Source: an uncultured Lactobacillus sp. (GTDB lineage: Bacteria; Bacillota; Bacilli; Lactobacillales; Lactobacillaceae). Taken from it: a stretch of DNA of 35,654 nucleotides. The notes under the pieces are model-generated. The model was given only the letters and a program-made list of their open reading frames with translations, had not been told where the DNA came from and did no database searches. Both the position numbers and the translations under genes were made by a program. Location: NCBI RefSeq assembly GCF_947367125.1, contig NZ_CANBCQ010000029.1:1-35654 (forward strand), read 5' to 3'. Below are positions 32,261 to 35,654 of this stretch, in pieces; the first letter of the stretch is position 1, and each line of letters starts with the position of its first letter.

Positions 32261-33905
32261 AATCTACATAAGCATATTTATATGACCATTGCGTACCTGC
32301 GGTATTATGAATAATACCGTGAACCCGCTTATTTTGTAAATATGCTGTTGTTTGTTGATAAATTGGTGTAATAGCCTGATTATCATTCACAATCTTAGCT
32401 GCTGAAACCAAATCCTTCCAACGTGTTTCAGGATTATTAGCATCCTGATTGCCCGCTTTTTTAACCAAGTTATCATATTCAGAATTTGACCACTTACCAT
32501 AATTATAAGATGTTCCAGTCATCGGAATCTGCATAAAAGTCATTGGATCGTTGAAATCACCGCCCCAATGAGAGAGATAAATATCAAAGTTACCTTGCTG
32601 TGCACGACTAGTGGTTGATTTATCAGGAATATTGGTAATATTTATCTTGATTCCCTTCAATTCTTTGGTCCATTGTGACTGCAAATATTGGGTCAATTGA
32701 TCACTGTCTGCTTCATCATTTGAAGATAAAACATCAAAAGTCAAACTCTTTTGGCCAATCTCCTGTAATCCCTTTTGCCAATATTTCTTGGCTAGAGCTG
32801 GATTATAATCAACTGTATTTTTCACTGCTTGTTCTTTAGCAAAATCTGTACCTGTTTTAGAATTTGCAGCCAAATCATTGGCAACAAAGCCTTTTGGCAA
32901 AGTTGAGCCATTGCCTAAAACTTTTTTAGTCACAATATCACGATCAATTGATAATGATAACGCCAAGCGAATATTTTTATTATTCAAGGCCTTTCTATTA
33001 ACTGCATTTTTATCCTTAAAGTTATAAAGCAAGAAACGCACTAACGAATATGGATATTGAGTAAAGTCATTATTACTCTTTAAGTTCTTAACTTGCTCAC
33101 TTGAAAGCGGAGTTAAATCCAGCTTACCTTGTTGATACATCTGATAACCAGTATTGTTGGACTTAACCACTTGATAATGGATCTTGTTCAACTTAACTGC
33201 TTTTTTATCCCAGTAATCATTATTTTTAACAAATGACCAGGTATCATTAGTTCCGTTCCATCCTTTAATCTTGAAAGGACCTGAGTAGACTTGGTATTGA
33301 GCTTTGGTTGCGTATCTATTGCCATACTTTTTCACAACTTTTTCGTTCTGCGGCCCAAATAATGGATAGGCCATCAATACTTTAAAGTAAGCAATTGGAC
33401 GATTTAACTTAACCACTACTGTCTTTTTATCCGGTGCAGAAATCCCTAATGCGTTAGGTGACTTCTTTCCTGCAATGATCGCATCAGCATTTTTTACACC
33501 ACTAAAAAGATAGGCATACGGAGAAGCCGTCTTAGGATTCAAGCTTCTTCTCCAAGAATAAACAAAGTCCTGCGCTACAATCGGATCGCCATTTGACCAC
33601 TTAGAATCACGTATTTTAAACGTCCAAGTTTTACCATCTTTAGATACGGTCCCAGTTTTAGCTAAACCAGCTGTTGGCTTACCATTTTTACCAAGACGAT
33701 AAAAACTTTCGAATACATTGCCGGTTTGACCAAATCCGGTAGACCTACTGATATCAATAGTATCAAGTGGAGCTGTGGTGCTTAAATTTAAAGTGCCACT
33801 TTGAGCTGCCGACTTATTACTGCTATTGCCATTACCACATGCTGCAAGAAGCATCCCTAATGAAATAGTAACGACTCCTGCTAAAACTCCCTTTAGTTTC
33901 GACAT
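32259..33905 (-). CDS. oppA: Oligopeptide-binding lipoprotein (OppA family)
   Basis: 548 residues from ATG 33905. The frame extends seven codons to a TTG lying inside the terminator hairpin's T-run, which is not a credible start. Lipoprotein signal with LLAAC (Cys22). SBP family 5 features: GKTWTFKIRDSKWSNGDPIVAQDFVYSW, SPYAYLF, YSGPFKIKGW and IYLSHWGGDFNDPMTFMQ. It binds peptides outside the cell for an Opp permease; no opp permease or ATPase genes are in the window, so it is an orphan binding protein. Expression is probably governed by the leader ORF and hairpin just upstream. Confidence 0.9.
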   Translation of the reverse strand: MSKLKGVLAGVVTISLGMLLAACGNGNSSNKSAAQSGTLNLSTTAPLDTIDISRSTGFGQTGNVFESFYRLGKNGKPTAGLAKTGTVSKDGKTWTFKIRDSKWSNGDPIVAQDFVYSWRRSLNPKTASPYAYLFSGVKNADAIIAGKKSPNALGISAPDKKTVVVKLNRPIAYFKVLMAYPLFGPQNEKVVKKYGNRYATKAQYQVYSGPFKIKGWNGTNDTWSFVKNNDYWDKKAVKLNKIHYQVVKSNNTGYQMYQQGKLDLTPLSSEQVKNLKSNNDFTQYPYSLVRFLLYNFKDKNAVNRKALNNKNIRLALSLSIDRDIVTKKVLGNGSTLPKGFVANDLAANSKTGTDFAKEQAVKNTVDYNPALAKKYWQKGLQEIGQKSLTFDVLSSNDEADSDQLTQYLQSQWTKELKGIKINITNIPDKSTTSRAQQGNFDIYLSHWGGDFNDPMTFMQIPMTGTSYNYGKWSNSEYDNLVKKAGNQDANNPETRWKDLVSAAKIVNDNQAITPIYQQTTAYLQNKRVHGIIHNTAGTQWSYKYAYVD

Positions 33906-33924
33906 AATTTTTCCTTTCTCAAAC

Positions 33925-33964
33925 AAAAAAATGGGATGTACTCCAACACGGAATACATCCCATT
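33925..33964 (-). terminator. Hairpin plus U-run between the leader ORF and oppA (candidate attenuator)
   Basis: Near-perfect stem ATGGGATGTA / TACATCCCAT extended by TCC/GGA with a GTGTT loop, then seven T, 19 bases before the oppA ATG. It has no gene to terminate other than the 35-codon leader ORF, so it reads as an attenuator in the oppA leader. Confidence 0.75.
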
Positions 33965-33987
33965 AAGAACCACAACTTTTTAACTAG

Positions 33988-34095
33988 TTAATCAGTAATA
34001 GTCTTAAGATGAATCACCACATCAGAGCATGTCAAATAAATGCTGTTTGTACAACAACATTCAGTGTATTGACATTGCATTTGATGCTTAAACAT
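33988..34095 (-). CDS. Cys-rich 35-residue leader peptide upstream of oppA
   Basis: 35 codons, ATG 34095, with AAGGAGG nine bases upstream (an in-frame ATG at 34104 touches the site). The product has five Cys: residue 8, the run Cys13-Cys14-Cys15 encoded by TGT TGT TGT, and Cys23. Key segment: QCQYTECCCTNS. It starts about 30 bases after a TTGACA-N17-TATGAT promoter and is followed 24 bases later by the strong hairpin/U-run. The layout suggests ribosome-mediated, cysteine-sensitive attenuation of oppA. Alternative: a small Cys-rich secreted or modified peptide, but there is no signal or leader motif and no modification gene next to it. Confidence 0.6.
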   Translation of the reverse strand: MFKHQMQCQYTECCCTNSIYLTCSDVVIHLKTITD

Positions 34096-34130
34096 GTGAT
34101 TCATCCTCCTTCTTACTTTTTATAAGAACA

Positions 34131-34159
34131 ATCATAAGTTATTCGATCACGATTGTCAA
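34131..34159 (-). promoter_or_regulatory. Near-consensus promoter of the leader-oppA transcript
   Basis: TTGACA (34159-34154)-N17-TATGAT (34136-34131) on the minus strand. On the plus strand TATAAT at 34173-34178 serves the divergent DUF1304 gene. Confidence 0.75.
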
Positions 34160-34206
34160 CAAAAATCTATTGTATAATTATAGAAAAAATATTTGGAGGA
34201 ATTTTT

Positions 34207-34602
34207 GTGGAACTTATAAAATATGGTCCTTACACTCTTTTCACACTTATTGGAACAGTCTTAACATTTATCGTGGCTATTGAGCATATCGGTATCTGTT
34301 TCTTAGAAATATTTGGTAAACCTGAACAACAAGCTAAGGCTTTTGACATGGATAGCAATTTTGTTAAACAAGAAGCTGCTCAAGTTTCACTAGCTAACCA
34401 AGGCATCTACAATGGTATGTTAGGTGTAATTTTGATCATTGCTTTCTTTATTTTCCCTATCCCTATTCTTTTTAACGTATGGAAATTAATTCTAAGTTTA
34501 ATTGTCGTAGTAGCAATTTACGGCGGATTCACTGCAACTAAGAAAATCTTTTTAGTACAAATGCTACCCGCACTTTTAGCATTAATTTTTCTTTTCGTTT
34601 AA
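34207..34602 (+). CDS. DUF1304 family membrane protein
   Basis: 131 residues from GTG 34207, which has TTGGAGGA six bases upstream; the longer frame from 34153 covers its own promoter and is not used. Four membrane helices. The first holds VAIEHIGICFLEIFG, and the middle has SLANQGIYNGMLG, both typical of DUF1304. Function unknown. Divergent from the oppA leader. Confidence 0.8.
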   Translation: MELIKYGPYTLFTLIGTVLTFIVAIEHIGICFLEIFGKPEQQAKAFDMDSNFVKQEAAQVSLANQGIYNGMLGVILIIAFFIFPIPILFNVWKLILSLIVVVAIYGGFTATKKIFLVQMLPALLALIFLFV

Positions 34603-34652
34603 AAATATTGCATTTTTGTAGCAAAAAACATAAGAAAATTCAAAGCTCCTAG

Positions 34653-34665
34653 TGATAAGCTGTCA
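34653..34665. promoter_or_regulatory. Degenerate copy of the TGACATTATGTCA palindrome
   Basis: TGATAAGCTGTCA matches 9 of 13 positions of the exact copies and lies 64 bp before the second PepSY gene. It sits within GTGA-N7-TCAC. Weaker evidence than the other two. Confidence 0.3.
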
Positions 34666-34728
34666 CCTTGTGATTATGTAATATATAATATCAGTAAACA
34701 TATAGAACATAATAACGAGGTGGAATTC

Positions 34729-35316
34729 ATGAGAAAATTTTTTATCATTATCAGCAGCATTATTACTGGGTTACTTATTGGGATAATTGGGGCAACGATC
34801 TATCTAAATAGTCAATCGTCAAAGGTAAGTAACTTTACCATTCGAACTACTAATTTAACAGCTAAAACGAAAATGATCAGCTATTCTAGCAATAACCTGC
34901 CACAGATTAATCTCTCACAGGATTCCGCCGTTCAGAAATTCAAATCATTATATACACATGCAGTAGTTAAATCGATCACACTTAGTTTAAGTAAAGATAT
35001 CTATGTTTATGACATAGTAGGCTATGATGACCGTAAAGACTGTACTATTCAGGTTGACGCAACTAATAACAAGATTCTAGGTCAGTCTACGCAGGTGCTT
35101 GATTATGACTACGAAAAAGATGCGTCTTTGAACCTAAAAAAGACAATTTCACGCCAAGAAGCTAATGAAATTGCCCTAAAAGAATTCAGTGGAGGAACAC
35201 CGATTTCATGGGAATTAACTGATGACAATGATCAATCAATTTGGGAAGTTAAAATGATCCACGGTGAACACAAACATACCGTAAAAATTAATGCTAGAAC
35301 AAAGGCTATAATCTAA
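34729..35316 (+). CDS. PepSY-domain membrane-anchored protein
   Basis: 195 residues from ATG 34729, which has GAGGTGG five bases upstream; a GTG nine bases earlier lies in that site. One N-terminal membrane helix (about 5-26, no lipobox Cys) and two PepSY repeats, about 60-115 (SAVQKFKSLYTHAVV ... YDIVGYD ... VDATNNKILG) and about 135-193 (SRQEANEIALKEFSGG ... WEVKMIHG ... INARTKAI). Paralogue of the lipoprotein at 30560-31174, with the lipid anchor replaced by a membrane anchor. Confidence 0.8.
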   Translation: MRKFFIIISSIITGLLIGIIGATIYLNSQSSKVSNFTIRTTNLTAKTKMISYSSNNLPQINLSQDSAVQKFKSLYTHAVVKSITLSLSKDIYVYDIVGYDDRKDCTIQVDATNNKILGQSTQVLDYDYEKDASLNLKKTISRQEANEIALKEFSGGTPISWELTDDNDQSIWEVKMIHGEHKHTVKINARTKAII

Positions 35317-35358
35317 AAGAAGTTCTCATTATCAATGAAGATGTGAGGACTTCTTTTA
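35315..35358 (+). terminator. Terminator of the second PepSY gene
   Basis: Stem AAAAGAAGTTCTCA / TGAGGACTTCTTTT (one mismatch) with a 15-base loop. Confidence 0.7.
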
Positions 35359-35490
35359 ACATTTCCAAGCCATTGCCACCATCGCCAAAATATTGGTGTA
35401 ATGAATATATCTTTTCTTGTTTTCGCATTAAGGCACCATTTCCTGCAACGTAGATGACATCGGGATATTTAGTAATGCACATGTTTTGAA
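35359..35490 (-). pseudogene. Decayed HAD (Cof-type) hydrolase remnant
   Basis: On the minus strand a frame reads KYPDVIYVAGNGALMRKQEK, then IYSLHQYFGDGGNGLEMLKE. The first part resembles the mid-region NGA motif of Cof-type HAD phosphatases and the second the C-terminal GDGxND motif, with Asp changed to Gly. In an intact enzyme these lie more than 100 residues apart, so an internal deletion has joined them. No start codon or N-terminal DxD motif is present. Inactive relic. Confidence 0.5.
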
Positions 35491-35496
35491 CAGAAA

Positions 35497-35569
35497 TTTC
35501 AAGAAGTGGAAAAATAAAACACCAAGTGAATACCGTAATGCCTTTAAACGTTACTTCTTGAAATTTTAG
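35497..35569 (+). mobile_element. Possible transposase C-terminal remnant
   Basis: A plus-strand frame reads RNFKKWKNKTPSEYRNAFKR and ends shortly after at TAG (35569). The TPxEYR element is common near the C-terminus of IS3-group transposases. There is no upstream transposase. The following bases (35570-35654), containing GGCTCTTTGTCAAAT, may be an element end. No inverted repeat partner is visible in the window. Confidence 0.25.
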
Positions 35570-35654
35570 ACAAAAAATAATGGCTCTTTGTCAAATCCTG
35601 TTGATAATGAGTAAATGAATAGAATCAAGCAACCATTAAAAGGCTGTTTGGTTC

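Noticed and set aside
33988-34095. Cys-rich ORF as lanthipeptide or other RiPP precursor
   Set aside because: No leader motif, no modification or export gene beside it; its place between promoter and hairpin favours a leader peptide. Not fully excluded.
33925-34125. T-box riboswitch before oppA
   Set aside because: The conserved AGGGTGGNACCGCG-type antiterminator sequence is absent; a Cys-codon leader ORF fits better.

Overview
The window looks like chromosome of a low-GC lactic acid bacterium of the Lactobacillus acidophilus/crispatus/helveticus group. Evidence: a purine deoxyribosyltransferase of lactobacillus type, a C69 dipeptidase, a PepI-type proline iminopeptidase, a DUF3290/DUF421 pair, a PnuC transporter, an OppA-type lipoprotein, a YSIRK-type signal remnant, strong AAGGAGG ribosome sites and many hairpin/U-run terminators. 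I cannot name the species from sequence alone.

Layout. 1-9.8 kb is housekeeping and envelope: deoxyribosyltransferase (-), succinate-semialdehyde dehydrogenase (+), a zinc-ribbon membrane protein (-), a giant MMPL protein with its TetR regulator (-), a beta-lactamase-fold protein that has lost its catalytic residues (-) and a CorA transporter (-). 9.87-14.19 kb is an AT-rich island: three alpha-helical proteins of unknown function and an ABC exporter on the minus strand, and divergently two small peptides. The second peptide (45 aa, 13961-14098) is easy to miss. It shares an N-terminal KNL[ST]xNL motif, a YVxxW core and an equal-length 33-residue C-terminal part with the first. I regard this as the best candidate for an undescribed system: a modified and exported peptide, possibly a bacteriocin or signal.

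14.2-19.75 kb is a Ugp/Msm-like ABC importer operon that also carries a beta-CASP-like metallo-hydrolase. 19.9-25.2 kb holds a C69 dipeptidase and a five-gene minus-strand operon (DUF3290, DUF421, atypical sirtuin, DEDDh exonuclease with BRCT, secreted EndA-like nuclease), with PnuC upstream behind its own promoter and terminator. 26-31.2 kb has a broken YSIRK-signal mini-gene, a 102-aa unknown, a PAS protein with a repeat tail, a second ABC exporter paralogous to the island one, PepI and a PepSY lipoprotein. 31.2-35.3 kb has a MarR/GNAT pair, an OppA lipoprotein, a DUF1304 protein and a second PepSY protein. The last 300 bases hold a decayed HAD hydrolase and a possible transposase tail.

Regulation. 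The oppA gene is preceded by a near-consensus promoter, a 35-codon Cys-rich leader ORF with three consecutive Cys codons, and a strong hairpin plus U-run ending just before its ribosome site. This is the layout of a transcription attenuator. A 13-bp palindrome (TGACATTATGTCA) lies 74-78 bp before two genes, and a degenerate copy lies about 64 bp before a third. Two of the three encode paralogous PepSY proteins, so a small regulon is possible. TetR and MarR genes both carry inverted repeats overlapping their own promoters.
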